A DNA stretch of 64,000 nt from Chlamydiota bacterium (GCA_021772335.1 JAJFMD010000008.1:186001-250000), one strand, 5' to 3'; shown: positions 36,059-45,790, counted from the stretch's first letter. Made by a program: numbers and translations. The notes: generated from the sequence alone by a model not told the origin.

Positions 36059-38101
36059 TTAAAGAGCTTTTGCGATCATGCATGAGTGGGCAGGAAGAGT
36101 ATGCTGCTTTTTTAGAGGGCTTAGACTTTGGGGGTTTTCGACAAAATCATCAGGGGAGGGAAGTGATGTATCGACAACGCGTAACCATTTTTTATTGCGA
36201 GGGGGAGTGGGCAACTGTAGATCAACAGAGAAGTGGTGACAATTAAATGCAATATAAAGGTGTTCCTGTTTTTTTGGATCTTTGAGAGTGTAGGCAAGAA
36301 AGCGATTTTCATTACCCCAGTTTGCTTTCATTGGTTCAAGACCGTGCCAGATGATTTGCGATCCAGGAATATACTCCGTTCTTCTTAGGATGGGATGGGT
36401 TTTCCTGAAATTGATCATCTGACGATAAAAACGATTGAATTCTTGTTCTTCATTGAGATGATTCCATAAAAACCAATTTAACTGATTGTCTTGACACCAC
36501 GTATTGTTATTTCCAACGCGTGTGTGACCATATTCATCACCCATACTGAGCATCGGTGTGCCAATGGAGACGAGCATTGCAACATGGAAGTTGCGCATCT
36601 GCCTTAAACGCAATGTTAAGATTTCAGATTCGCTTGTCTCTCCTTCAACACCATAATTCCAACTTTGGTTGTTGTTATCTCCGTCACCATTATGTTCACC
36701 GTTGCGCTCATTGTGCTTGTCTTTATAAGAGACCAGATCTCTAAGCGTAAAACCATCGTGAGCCGTAATGAAGTTTATGCTATGATATGGCTTGCGATCG
36801 TGTTGATAGAGATCAGGAGAGCCACAAAGTGATTGTGCAAAATCGCCTGTCATTCCATCGGTGCCTTTGATAAATGCTCTTACGCGATCTCGGTATTTGC
36901 CGTTCCATTCTAACCAACGTCCATGTGCGGGAAAACTACCCACTTGATATAGGCCAGCAGCATCCCAAGCCTCAGCAATGAGCTTTACGTTTTTAAGGAG
37001 GGGATCTTCAGAAATCATATGAATGACAGCTGGATCGGATAACACAGAGCCATCTTCTCCACGGTTCATAGCTGAGGCGAGATCAAAGCGAAAGCCATCA
37101 ACATGAAATTCTGTAACCCAGTAGCGCAAAGAATCGAGAATCATCTGTGTGACTGGAGCATGATTGCAACTTAAGGTGTTGCCACAGCCAGAATAGTTTT
37201 GATAGTGCCCCTCATTATCTAGAATGTAATAGCTTGGATTGTCAATTCCGCGAAAAGAAATCAAAGGACCTTTTTCGTTTCCTTCGGCTGTATGATTATA
37301 AACCACGTCAAGAATGACTTCGATGCCGGCTTGGTGTAGTGCTTTGATAAGCGTTTTAAATTCATTTTTCGCTTTAGAAGGCTCTGAGCAAACCGCATAG
37401 CGGTGCATTAATGAGAAGAAATTCATCGTTGAGTAACCCCAGAAATTGCAGAGCATTTGCTTGGTTACTGGATCGATTTTGCCATATTCACATTCATTGA
37501 ATTCAAAAACTGGCATCAATTCTACTGCATTAATACCGAGCTCTTTTAAATAGGGGATTTTTTCTATCATTGCACTAAATGTGCCAGGACTTGCTGTTTG
37601 ACTTGATTGATCACGAGTAAAGGCGCGCACATGCATTTCATAGATCACTAATTCTTCATAAGGAATTTTTGGGGGTTGATCACCTTCCCAATCAAAGTCA
37701 TCCGGGGTTGAAATGCGTCCGAGTAGAGGATGCTCTCCTTTTGTCTTGCGTTTACTCTCCCATATGTGGCTTGTGTTGAGCTCTTTTGCATAAGGATCGA
37801 GAATTAAAGCTGATTTATTAAAGAGCAGGCCTTTCTTAGGAATATGAGGGCCATCGATTTTATAGGCGTATTCGGTTCCTTCTTGGACATCGTCAATGCC
37901 AACATGCCAAATGCTCCCGGTTTTGTTACATTTAGGATCGAGGGTAAACTCTTTAAAGGGCTTTATTGTATTGGGTTTAAAGAGTAACAACTTGACTTGG
38001 GTTGCAGAGTGAGAAAAAAGGGCGAAATTGACCTGATTTCCAACTTTAGTTGTGCCAAGAGGAGAAGGGACTCCATTTTTGGGGATCTCTTTTTTATTCA
38101 T
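36059..38101 (-). CDS. glgX: Glycogen debranching enzyme (GlgX, GH13)
   Basis: The 680-residue enzyme hydrolyses alpha-1,6 branches of limit-dextrin glycogen. It has the N-terminal carbohydrate-binding domain (SPLGTTKVGNQVNFALFS) and a GH13 barrel with YEMHVRAFT, VVYNHTAEG, nucleophile Asp in GFRFDLASA (about 335), acid/base Glu in IAEAWDAAG (about 372) and FITAHDGFTL (about 443). The frame allows a GTG at 38104; ATG 38101 is preferred. It is divergent from slc1, as in Chlamydia (CT042/CT043). Chlamydial glycogen enzymes are reported to be exported to the inclusion, some by type III secretion. Confidence 0.95.
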   Translation of the reverse strand: MNKKEIPKNGVPSPLGTTKVGNQVNFALFSHSATQVKLLLFKPNTIKPFKEFTLDPKCNKTGSIWHVGIDDVQEGTEYAYKIDGPHIPKKGLLFNKSALILDPYAKELNTSHIWESKRKTKGEHPLLGRISTPDDFDWEGDQPPKIPYEELVIYEMHVRAFTRDQSSQTASPGTFSAMIEKIPYLKELGINAVELMPVFEFNECEYGKIDPVTKQMLCNFWGYSTMNFFSLMHRYAVCSEPSKAKNEFKTLIKALHQAGIEVILDVVYNHTAEGNEKGPLISFRGIDNPSYYILDNEGHYQNYSGCGNTLSCNHAPVTQMILDSLRYWVTEFHVDGFRFDLASAMNRGEDGSVLSDPAVIHMISEDPLLKNVKLIAEAWDAAGLYQVGSFPAHGRWLEWNGKYRDRVRAFIKGTDGMTGDFAQSLCGSPDLYQHDRKPYHSINFITAHDGFTLRDLVSYKDKHNERNGEHNGDGDNNNQSWNYGVEGETSESEILTLRLRQMRNFHVAMLVSIGTPMLSMGDEYGHTRVGNNNTWCQDNQLNWFLWNHLNEEQEFNRFYRQMINFRKTHPILRRTEYIPGSQIIWHGLEPMKANWGNENRFLAYTLKDPKKQEHLYIAFNCHHFSVDLQLPTPPRNKKWLRVVDTSLPSPDDFVENPQSLSPLKKQHTLPAHSCMIAKAL

Positions 38102-38357
38102 CACGACTCATTTTCCATACTCTTATTCATATATAGGAATATTTTTTTTAAGTAAGAAGAAAAAAATCATATGAAGCAGAAAGATCCATTTTAGTTTTTC
38201 CAATCTCTCTTTGAGGATTTAGAGTGTTTGAATAATTATTTTGCTTGTCACATACTGCTGATATACTTATTATGGGCTAAAAAAATGTGGACAGTCTATT
38301 GTTGTCTTTTTAAGATAACATAGTTCTTTCTGAAATAGACATTAAGGAGGACACTCG

Positions 38358-38882
38358 ATGTCGCTGGAAAACGCTAAAGCTAACCTTGTAGATTTTGGCA
38401 AAGAGCTGAATCTAGATGGGTTGAACTTTGATGAAAACAATACGTGTATTTTAGGCATCGATAATACGTTTTCGCTGCACTTAACTTACGAGCCAAATTC
38501 AGATCGTCTTTATTTATATTCACCGATTCTTGATGGATTGCCAAAAGATGATCGAACTCGCTTGAAGCTTTATGAAGATCTTCTTCAAGGCGGAATGCTA
38601 GGCGGTCAAATGGCTGGTGGCGGAGTTGGTGTTGCTGTTAAAGAAGAATTGATTTTAATGCACTCCGTTTTAGAAATGGGAATTGGTACAGATCCTTCTG
38701 CTTTGAAGCGTTTTGCTCCAATTTTTGTTGAAGCGGTTGAAAGATGGAGAAAACGTTCTAAAGATATTGGTGAAGGGCGTGAAGTTGAGCCATTAGCATT
38801 TGGACCTCCACAGCCAGGAGGCGGACATTCTCCAGGACATCCTCCAGGTGCTGGACCAGGAGCTCCGTTTACACGAGTGTAG
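38358..38882 (+). CDS. slc1: Slc1/CT043-like type III secretion chaperone
   Basis: A 174-residue CesT-type chaperone. It shares with chlamydial Slc1 the FDENNTCILGIDNTFSLHLTYE strand-rich region, YSPILDGLPKD, and the LQGGMLGGQMAGGGVGVAVKE segment almost residue for residue. The last 30 residues are a Pro/Gly/His-rich tail (PPQPGGGHSPGHPPG), also seen in the Chlamydia protein. Slc1 binds early effectors and stabilises them for secretion. The Shine-Dalgarno AAGGAGG, eight bases from the ATG, is very strong and a terminator follows at 38904, so this is a monocistronic, probably abundant transcript. Confidence 0.93.
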   Translation: MSLENAKANLVDFGKELNLDGLNFDENNTCILGIDNTFSLHLTYEPNSDRLYLYSPILDGLPKDDRTRLKLYEDLLQGGMLGGQMAGGGVGVAVKEELILMHSVLEMGIGTDPSALKRFAPIFVEAVERWRKRSKDIGEGREVEPLAFGPPQPGGGHSPGHPPGAGPGAPFTRV

Positions 38883-38903
38883 TCTTCTAAAAAAAGTGAT
38901 TTA

Positions 38904-38940
38904 AAGCAGAATTGTTGATACGGCAATTCTGCTTTTTTAT
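38904..38940 (+). terminator. Rho-independent terminator of slc1
   Basis: AAGCAGAATTG (38904-38914) and CAATTCTGCTT (38924-38934) form an 11-bp perfect stem with a 9-base loop, running into TTTTTT. It lies 22 bases past the slc1 stop. In the opposite direction it sits 60 bases beyond the dnaA stop, where it could also act but without a good T-run. Confidence 0.9.
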
Positions 38941-39000
38941 TTTAAGAATAGTCTCTTGTAGGGATCGCCTTCAAAACTCATTCTGCTGCAGAAAGCGGTT

Positions 39001-40326
39001 TTAAGAGCAGTCTCTTAAGATCGAATTTAGCGATGAAGCGAGATCTCGATCTTTTTGCTCAAGGCGTTGTTCGATTTGCTTAATACTTGTCATTGCAGTG
39101 GTATAATCTCGTTTAAAAACCTCCCCAATTTTTGTATAGGGTAGTTTGAGCTTCATGCGACAGAGGTACATTGCTATTTGTCTGGGCTTAACACATTCCT
39201 TACGTTGTGATTTGCCTAAGATATCATCGGCATCAATGCCGTAAAAATTTGCAACGTGATTGACGATTTTATTAGGTGTAAGATCGCGCCTATTTTCTTC
39301 TTCTATTAACTCGCTTAAATAACGTTCCGCAAGAGCTTTAGAAAGATAGATTCTGTCTTTATTCAGAGCTGAGCAATCGAGATGTGAACGTAAAATCAAA
39401 GCATCCAAAGCGCGCAATAGGCTCTTTGTGTGAAAAAAAGTTGTGAGCAGTAAAGACTCAACTTCTTCCGTGAGTTTAAACTGCAGAAGCTGACACCGTT
39501 TAAGTAGAATTGCTTTAAGTTCTTCTTCTGTTGGTTTTTCGAGCCTAAGAGTTAGGCCCCATTCAAAGCGACTAATTAAACGAGGCTCAATTCCATCTAG
39601 AAGAGATGGAGCAACTTTTCCAGCTAATATAATGGGTCTATGGGACATGTGGAATGCGTTAAAAGTATGAAACAGCTCTTCCTGAGTTGCTGTCCGTTTG
39701 GACAGAACATCAACATCGTCAATAATTAATCCATCTACTGCGCGATAGGTTTTACGCAGACGATCAATTTGACCACAGCGAAAGGCGCTTATGACGTGTT
39801 GGGTTAATGTTTCAGCTCTAACATATTGAATTTTTTTGCCATTCTCTCTTAGTTTTTGCGCAATACTCATTAATAAATGAGATTTCCCTGTGCCTTCCAT
39901 GCCATAAAAATACAAAGGGTTATCAACTGGTTCTTGTCCAATTTGCTTTACAATTTGATAGGGAAAAAAGGAGCCTTGGGTCGGTATAAAGTTCTCTAGT
40001 ATTGCAAGCGGATCTAAGTTGTCTGATTTGAAGTGTAGAAGTGATGTGGTGTTGGTTTTAAAATCGTTTTTTTTCTCCTTTTCTTTTACATCTGAAGAAA
40101 GCGTTAGGTGAACGTTGATTTTACGATGGTTATTGTTGCGGAAGAAAAGTCGAACTTTTTCGCGAATATGCTCCTCAAACCACATGAGTTGAAAGGAGTT
40201 TTTTGCTTCGAGATAGAGATTTCCTGCATTAAAATCGAGCACTTTCAAAGGACGTAGCCATTTATCGACTATCTCCTTTCCTAGTTTAGAGTCTTGCTCT
40301 TTTAGAAAATTATCCCATAAGATCAT
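39001..40326 (-). CDS. dnaA: DnaA-family replication initiator (chlamydial DnaA1 type)
   Basis: The 441-residue protein has domain I (residues 1-75, LWDNFLKEQDSKLGKEIVDKWL), a short linker, an AAA+ domain with Walker A GMEGTGKSH (142-150) and Walker B LIIDDVDVL, and the DNA-binding domain IV from about 350. Two features diverge from the norm: Walker A lacks the usual GGVGLGKTH, and the DnaA signature is read RDYTTAMTSI instead of RDHTTV. Chlamydiae carry two dnaA genes; this is the one linked to yidC (CT250 type). Whether it initiates replication or has a regulatory role is open. No DnaA-box cluster was seen around it. Confidence 0.92.
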   Translation of the reverse strand: MILWDNFLKEQDSKLGKEIVDKWLRPLKVLDFNAGNLYLEAKNSFQLMWFEEHIREKVRLFFRNNNHRKINVHLTLSSDVKEKEKKNDFKTNTTSLLHFKSDNLDPLAILENFIPTQGSFFPYQIVKQIGQEPVDNPLYFYGMEGTGKSHLLMSIAQKLRENGKKIQYVRAETLTQHVISAFRCGQIDRLRKTYRAVDGLIIDDVDVLSKRTATQEELFHTFNAFHMSHRPIILAGKVAPSLLDGIEPRLISRFEWGLTLRLEKPTEEELKAILLKRCQLLQFKLTEEVESLLLTTFFHTKSLLRALDALILRSHLDCSALNKDRIYLSKALAERYLSELIEEENRRDLTPNKIVNHVANFYGIDADDILGKSQRKECVKPRQIAMYLCRMKLKLPYTKIGEVFKRDYTTAMTSIKQIEQRLEQKDRDLASSLNSILRDCS

Positions 40327-40462
40327 GAGTGTTGGCTCAAATTATTGCGCATTTCCACAAAAATAGTCGGTTCTCTATTTTTGATGAAGCTCTATCGGTT
40401 GGAAATCTTATTCCAAGCAGAAAATTCCCTATGACTTCTTCATAAGTGTGTTTTTGCAATCG

Positions 40463-40495
40463 GGGAAATTTTTAATAAACATCTAAAAATTTCCC
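40463..40495 (-). terminator. Strong hairpin just after yidC
   Basis: GGGAAATTTTTA (40463-40474) and TAAAAATTTCCC (40484-40495) make a perfect 12-bp inverted repeat with a 9-base loop, 13 bases past the yidC stop on the minus strand. There is no clean T-run on that side, but the stem itself is U/A-rich. Most likely it ends or attenuates the yidC transcript before dnaA. Confidence 0.55.
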
Positions 40496-40508
40496 GTTTT
40501 GCATAAGC

Positions 40509-42950
40509 TTATTTTGTATTGAGCTTGACGATCTTAGACCCTTTGTCTTTTTTATTTTTGTAGCGCTTTGTCATCCACCACTGTTGGAGTATACCAAGCA
40601 ACATTGACGAGAGCCAGTAGATGTTAAGACCAGAAGGGAAATGATAAAACATCACAGTGAAAACAACTGTCATAAGACTACCCATGAGCTTTTGCTGTTT
40701 TTGTTGATCAGTCCACTGCGATTTGTCTTTAGGTAGTTTAGAACTCATTTTCTGCTGAAAATACATCGTTACACCGAGTAGAACAGGTAGAAGATGAAAT
40801 TCATTTCCAAAGAAGGGGATAGGTGTGCCCCAAGAAAAGAGAACATCAGGAGCTGTGAGATTATTGATCCATCCAGGGATAAAGCTTGCGCCGCGCAATT
40901 CAAATGTCGATTTAAGCAGATCAAACATTCCAATCAGGAAAGGGAGCTGAATCAAGATAGGGAGGCAACCCATTAGGGGGTTTGCACCACCTTCTCGATA
41001 AAGATTCATGATTTCGAGTTGTGCACGTTTTGGATCATTTTTATGGCGCGCTTGAATCGCGCTGATCTTGGGAGAAAGCTCTTGCATTTTCATCGATGAG
41101 CGGATCGACCAAGCGTTGAGCGGATACATCATGACGCGCAGTGCAATTGTCAGTAAGATAATCGAAAATCCCCAGGAATGAGTGATTTTGTAAAAGAGCT
41201 TCATCAAACTGAATAAAAACTTAGCGAAAGGCTCAGAGATAAAAGAGAACCAACCGTGAAAACTCTGGCAGGCAATATAATCAGGGTTATAGCCTGTTGC
41301 AGGATTCGCATAGGTAGCATCAATTAACTTAAGTGTATCGTTTTCAAAAGGACCTGCAAAATAGCGCAATGAGATGTTTTTGTTAGCGTTATTAAGTGGA
41401 AGCTGCAATTCATAAGCAGGGTATTTACTAGGTGGAAAGCGATCGTGTTGCTTATCAATAAGAGATAGGCGAGTGGGAGCTATCGAACCCGATATGTGAC
41501 TTGCACTATAACCAGCGCCAATTTCACTTAGAGGGTCAATGATCAGACCCAGGAAGCCGTTAGAATTGCACACCCAATCTGGATAAACGGAGCTCGATGA
41601 GATGGAATCTTTTGGTAGGCCAATTTTTTCAACGTTACTTTTTGTACCGCGAGAGGTGCGATATTTTAAAGTGGGAGAAAAATTACCGGAGATTAGCTCA
41701 ACTTCAGGCAAACCAGAGGTTAGAAATAAACCACGGCCATCTCCTTCAACTTTAATCTGCACATCGAGAATATAAGGTGCATTATCAGTATCTTGGGGAA
41801 ATGAGTAGGTTTTGATGATGCGACGGTTAGGATATAGAGCCTCAAATTCAATGAGGTTTTTTTCTAAACGTTTGAGCTGGTAAATTTGATTAGCACTTCC
41901 AGGATCGGTACTAATAATATTAAAGGCATAATAACGTGGAGGAAGTCGATAGGTCGGTTGCTTTTGACCAGCGCCAATAACACTGCGACGTAGTAGCGGA
42001 TAATAGCCTCCAACAGCAGGATCGTTAATATCGATTACCTTGCCATCATCATTTGCGATTTGATAAGGAAAAGAGGGGAAGTGATCATTCGAAGGGTAAT
42101 CTTTTTCTAAAATGCGATCAGCAGTGATTGGGCGAATCACGCTTTTTGGATGCTCTTTGTCTTGAAGAGGTAGATTAATTTCAGAAACAGCTCCGCCGAT
42201 ATTTGAAAACACGATTTGCTGATAGTCATTTTCTAAAACGAAAAAACGTTCATTTTGTTCAACGACAAAAGTGGGCGATAAAGGCGCTTCATAAGAGAGG
42301 ATCGCATCAAATCCTGAGAAATCTGAAAGAGGACGCAAGCTGTTACTGCTTGCAGTATATACGCCATAAGGGCGGTATCCTTCTTTGGTGCGAGCTAGTG
42401 CTATGCTATCATTTTTTGCAGGAGAAATGGGGAAATATACGTTTTGATTTTCGGTTTCTGCAAGCGTGATTTCTACATCTTCATCGATAGGAAAGGAGAT
42501 GAGCTGTAGATCGACATTTTCACCGCTGGGGATGCGTGCTGAGGTCAGTAGCTCTTCAGGGTTTGCTGAGTAGAGAACGGGTTTGTTTTTCTCTTTGGCA
42601 GTAATACGCAAGGAGAGTTCTTGATAGGGGCTTTCTCCGAGTGATGTTTTGATATAGACTTTCTCAATAGGTTCATTTGTTGGGGAGAGCAGAAGATATT
42701 GGTCACGAGCTTGTATAGCGTAGGAATAAAAGATGTAATCGCCAGTTTCAGTGCTATATAGCAATTCTGCAATGGGGAGATTAGAGAGTGTAGCTGTGCG
42801 TTCTGAGACTTCTGCAAGTAACTGTTGTTGTACTTGCTCGGTCGGAGTTTCTGCTTTGACAGCTTGTTTTGGCTTTGGCCCAAACCAGTAAGAGGTCAAA
42901 TAAATTGAAAGGGAAAGGGCTATAAAAAAAAGGATGGAACGTTTATTCAT
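40509..42950 (-). CDS. yidC: Membrane protein insertase YidC
   Basis: A large YidC of 813 residues. Residues 7-25 form the first span (SILFFIALSLSIYLTSYWFG), followed by a very long periplasmic domain (about 30-570) and the conserved insertase core (about 580-790): WGFSIILLTIALRVMMYPL, the hydrophilic coiled loop (SSMKMQELSPKISAIQ), GGANPLMGCLPILIQLPF and the last spans. The tail is basic (KRYKNKKDKGSK), which helps ribosome docking. It inserts proteins alone or with SecYEG. The periplasmic domain is longer than in E. coli (548 residues total), as in other Chlamydiae. Linked to dnaA as in Chlamydia. Confidence 0.95.
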   Translation of the reverse strand: MNKRSILFFIALSLSIYLTSYWFGPKPKQAVKAETPTEQVQQQLLAEVSERTATLSNLPIAELLYSTETGDYIFYSYAIQARDQYLLLSPTNEPIEKVYIKTSLGESPYQELSLRITAKEKNKPVLYSANPEELLTSARIPSGENVDLQLISFPIDEDVEITLAETENQNVYFPISPAKNDSIALARTKEGYRPYGVYTASSNSLRPLSDFSGFDAILSYEAPLSPTFVVEQNERFFVLENDYQQIVFSNIGGAVSEINLPLQDKEHPKSVIRPITADRILEKDYPSNDHFPSFPYQIANDDGKVIDINDPAVGGYYPLLRRSVIGAGQKQPTYRLPPRYYAFNIISTDPGSANQIYQLKRLEKNLIEFEALYPNRRIIKTYSFPQDTDNAPYILDVQIKVEGDGRGLFLTSGLPEVELISGNFSPTLKYRTSRGTKSNVEKIGLPKDSISSSSVYPDWVCNSNGFLGLIIDPLSEIGAGYSASHISGSIAPTRLSLIDKQHDRFPPSKYPAYELQLPLNNANKNISLRYFAGPFENDTLKLIDATYANPATGYNPDYIACQSFHGWFSFISEPFAKFLFSLMKLFYKITHSWGFSIILLTIALRVMMYPLNAWSIRSSMKMQELSPKISAIQARHKNDPKRAQLEIMNLYREGGANPLMGCLPILIQLPFLIGMFDLLKSTFELRGASFIPGWINNLTAPDVLFSWGTPIPFFGNEFHLLPVLLGVTMYFQQKMSSKLPKDKSQWTDQQKQQKLMGSLMTVVFTVMFYHFPSGLNIYWLSSMLLGILQQWWMTKRYKNKKDKGSKIVKLNTK

Positions 42951-43014
42951 TGCAATCTGCTCAAAATTTTTTTAACAAGTGTGTAATTTTAGCAAATCAG
43001 ACGAATAAAATAAA

Positions 43015-45000
43015 CTAGATCTCCTCTTCTGGTTGATAAGAATTTTTTTCCAGCTTATCGATCAGATCCTGAAAGGGTGCTAGGTTGCGAATATTATCTA
43101 ACCAATCATCCTCTAGGAGATCGCTAAGAGGAGGAAGAGCATTGCAATAATATGCTTTATTTAGAAATGCAAGAGATTTGTCATGATTATCGCTTAGAGA
43201 ATAAAGACAGGCAAGTTGATAAAATGCATGATCACTACCAAGTTGAGCAGCTTGCATTAGCTTATGTTCCGCTTCTTTTTTTAATAAAATACTCTCTTCT
43301 TCTTGTTCAAAGCGACTTATTGTGATTAAAGTGATTGCCCAGTCGAGCATAATCCGCTCATTTTCTCCATCGTGTTTGAAGGCAATACGAAAATGATACA
43401 GCGCTTTTTGAAAACTCTCATTATCCTCAGTTAGCAAAGCAAGTTGAGAAAAGCTCAAAGCAAGACGGTGGTGGATTTCCGGAAAATCAGGATCGAGCAT
43501 GGCTATATGAGAATAGGTCTCAATAGCCCTTTGATAGAATGATTCATCACAATGAAAATCACCGAGAATATCGAGAGCTTCTGCGTAGTAATATAACCAT
43601 TCTGGATGGTAATAGAGGGCGTTTTTGAATTGATCAAAACAGAGTTCAAATGAGTGCAGAGCATTTTCCAGTAATTCTTGATCTCGGTGAAACGTTCCTT
43701 GCTTTACAAATAGAATTGCAAGTTCAATTTGATGCAGAGTGGAGTGAGAGGATTCATACGCTTTTTGATAAAACTGACAGGCTAGATAAAAGGCTTCACT
43801 GTCTTTATTACAATCATAAATAGCTTGATAGGTGTGAGCGAGTGCAAATAAAACCTCATGATCAGCATCTTTTAGAGCTAGTGCGCACTCAAATTTTTCA
43901 ATCGCATGTTTATAAATTGAGATTTCATTGAAATAGCTTGCCTGGGCGAATAAACAATATCCATAGGAGAGCCAAATTTGCGCGGAGTCTCGATTCTTTT
44001 CTAAGGCAAAACTCACCTTTTTTTCTGCGTCATAAATTAAATCAAGACGGTCATTGAATTGTCCAAGAGAGGCGAGAGCTTCAGCCCATAGGGCAGTAAA
44101 CTGTCGTTGATCGTTTTCATTTTCGGTCGCCTTCTGACATTTTTCAATACATTGGCGTAAGCGTTTGCTATCGCCTTGTTCTCTTCCGCTTTTACATAAA
44201 AGGAGTGCCCAAGATAGAGTAAGGTCTTCGTCATTTGGCTGAATCTTTGATGCAAGAGAGTAACAGTGATCAGCTTGGAAAAAATGCTCTTCATCATAAG
44301 AAAGATGATAGAGCCTATTTAGAGATTTTGCTAAATATTCCCAGCAGTGAAATAGGGTTGGATCACAATTTGCAGCCTTGCGAAAAGAATCGATTGCTTG
44401 TGCTAAGTATTCGATATCGTAGAGGATCTCATGCAGGTTACGATAAATTTCACCTAAATCTAAATAGAATTCTGCAGGTAGATCACTACAAATATTTTCA
44501 GCAGTTTGTAGTGCCTCTAGAGCGAGCTGGAAATCGACGGGCTCTTCTGACTCACACCCTATTAGAAAGAGTGCTTTCCCATACTGCCAGTAAAGCTCAT
44601 AGCGCATATCTAGCCTATCTTCTTCTAGGAGTTCTAATGCTTGTAAGTATTTTTCTTTCGCATCATTAGCATAGTTAATTTCTTTGAAAGTTGTGCATAG
44701 AAGCATTAGAGCATCTGCCCAAACCTGGTAAATTTCAGGGCTATCACCTTTTAGCTTGATGGCTTGTTTAAATTTCTGGCAAGCAATTGAAAGAGCGTAA
44801 GCACGCGATTCATCGCTGCCAAATTCAAAAAGGGCAATTCCCTGTTGAAAATAGAGATCGCTGCTCTTAGGTGACAATTGACTTGCCTTTTCAAAAAGAG
44901 CAATGCCATGAGAGTCATTATTTAGGAGAAGATTTTCGCCTTCTTGAAAATAACGTTCGGCCATCGAAGAGAGTTCATTATTGGATTGTGGTAGCGTCAT
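43015..45000 (-). CDS. Large tetratricopeptide-repeat protein
   Basis: A 661-residue soluble protein made almost wholly of helical TPR units: for example SSDLYFQQGIALFEFG (about 50), AEFYLDLGEIYRNLHE (about 175), DEDLTLSWALLLCKSG, DHEVLFALAHTYQAIYD and FPEIHHRLALSFSQLALL. It has no signal peptide or membrane span. TPR arrays bind protein partners; in chlamydiae they occur in type III chaperones and effectors. The frame allows a TTG at 45006, but ATG 45000 is preferred. No neighbour reveals the partner; 64 bases separate it from yidC downstream. Confidence 0.8.
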   Translation of the reverse strand: MTLPQSNNELSSMAERYFQEGENLLLNNDSHGIALFEKASQLSPKSSDLYFQQGIALFEFGSDESRAYALSIACQKFKQAIKLKGDSPEIYQVWADALMLLCTTFKEINYANDAKEKYLQALELLEEDRLDMRYELYWQYGKALFLIGCESEEPVDFQLALEALQTAENICSDLPAEFYLDLGEIYRNLHEILYDIEYLAQAIDSFRKAANCDPTLFHCWEYLAKSLNRLYHLSYDEEHFFQADHCYSLASKIQPNDEDLTLSWALLLCKSGREQGDSKRLRQCIEKCQKATENENDQRQFTALWAEALASLGQFNDRLDLIYDAEKKVSFALEKNRDSAQIWLSYGYCLFAQASYFNEISIYKHAIEKFECALALKDADHEVLFALAHTYQAIYDCNKDSEAFYLACQFYQKAYESSHSTLHQIELAILFVKQGTFHRDQELLENALHSFELCFDQFKNALYYHPEWLYYYAEALDILGDFHCDESFYQRAIETYSHIAMLDPDFPEIHHRLALSFSQLALLTEDNESFQKALYHFRIAFKHDGENERIMLDWAITLITISRFEQEEESILLKKEAEHKLMQAAQLGSDHAFYQLACLYSLSDNHDKSLAFLNKAYYCNALPPLSDLLEDDWLDNIRNLAPFQDLIDKLEKNSYQPEEEI

Positions 45001-45215
45001 AAGCAAAAATCTTTTGTAAATTCATGACTAACTCAAGTTGCATAGCACTCGCGTTATAGGCATGGGTGTTTTTCCTCATCAAGGATCATACTAAACAATT
45101 GCGATTTTTTCTCTCAATCAGTCAAAAAACAAAAACGTTAAATAGGTGGAAAATGTTAGTCAGATGCACTACAACAAAGCGATTTGGAAAAATTCTCTTA
45201 ATTAAAAATTAATTT

Positions 45216-45635
45216 TTAGATCCGTTTAGCATATAGATTTGTCGCCAAAGAGGCGATGCAGGTGGGAAGAAGAACAGCATTGATGCTCACCCCCGCCATA
45301 AGATGCTTATAGGCATTAAAGAAGAGTTTTCTTTTTCCAAACTCAATCGCAATCCAACTAAATAAATAAGCTATACAAGCAAGGCTGAGTCGCACAACAC
45401 CTTCAATAACAGTTATAGCAGAGAGTGCAAGTAGACAAAATGAGGTGCCTGTACGTTTTAAGATGGATCCGAAAAGATGATTAGAGTTGTTGCGCCAGTG
45501 TATGACTGTTTGGTAAGTCATAATTGACAGAGGGGTATAGCCGCTGTTAACAAATAGATCTTTGTAAGGAGTAGAGGTGTTCTGTTGAGGGGGAAGTCGT
45601 TGAGCTTTTTGAGGGGCTGAGATGTTTAAAACCAT
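45216..45635 (-). CDS. Small membrane protein, Inc-like hydrophobic profile
   Basis: Not recognised. The 139-residue product has a polar N-terminus of about 60 residues (Gln/Pro/Asn-rich), a bilobed hydrophobic region at 64-98 (SFCLLALSAITVI then LSLACIAYLFSWIAI, split by EGVVR), and a third hydrophobic stretch at 115-135. A bilobed 40-residue hydrophobic hairpin is the hallmark of chlamydial inclusion membrane (Inc) proteins, but the charged break here is short. Start ATG at 45635 has AGAAAG upstream. It stands between the TPR gene and the Sel1 gene. Confidence 0.55.
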   Translation of the reverse strand: MVLNISAPQKAQRLPPQQNTSTPYKDLFVNSGYTPLSIMTYQTVIHWRNNSNHLFGSILKRTGTSFCLLALSAITVIEGVVRLSLACIAYLFSWIAIEFGKRKLFFNAYKHLMAGVSINAVLLPTCIASLATNLYAKRI

Positions 45636-45790
45636 GTGCTTTCTAGAAATTGTTTATCAAAGTCTAGCATTGTTACGATTTCTCGCAAATCAGATTTTTA
45701 AAAAACTAAATGTGCTAGTAGATTTTATATTTAAGAAAAAACTAAAAATAGACATACTATTATTTTAAAACTCAATGAATTATACATGCA

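Noticed and set aside
40327-40508. yidC-dnaA gap as replication origin
   Set aside because: Only one weak DnaA-box-like sequence (ATTTCCACA near 40350) is present; the long inverted repeat is better explained as a terminator.
42203-42469. Plus-strand ORF inside yidC
   Set aside because: It is antisense to a confidently assigned gene and its translation shows no family features.
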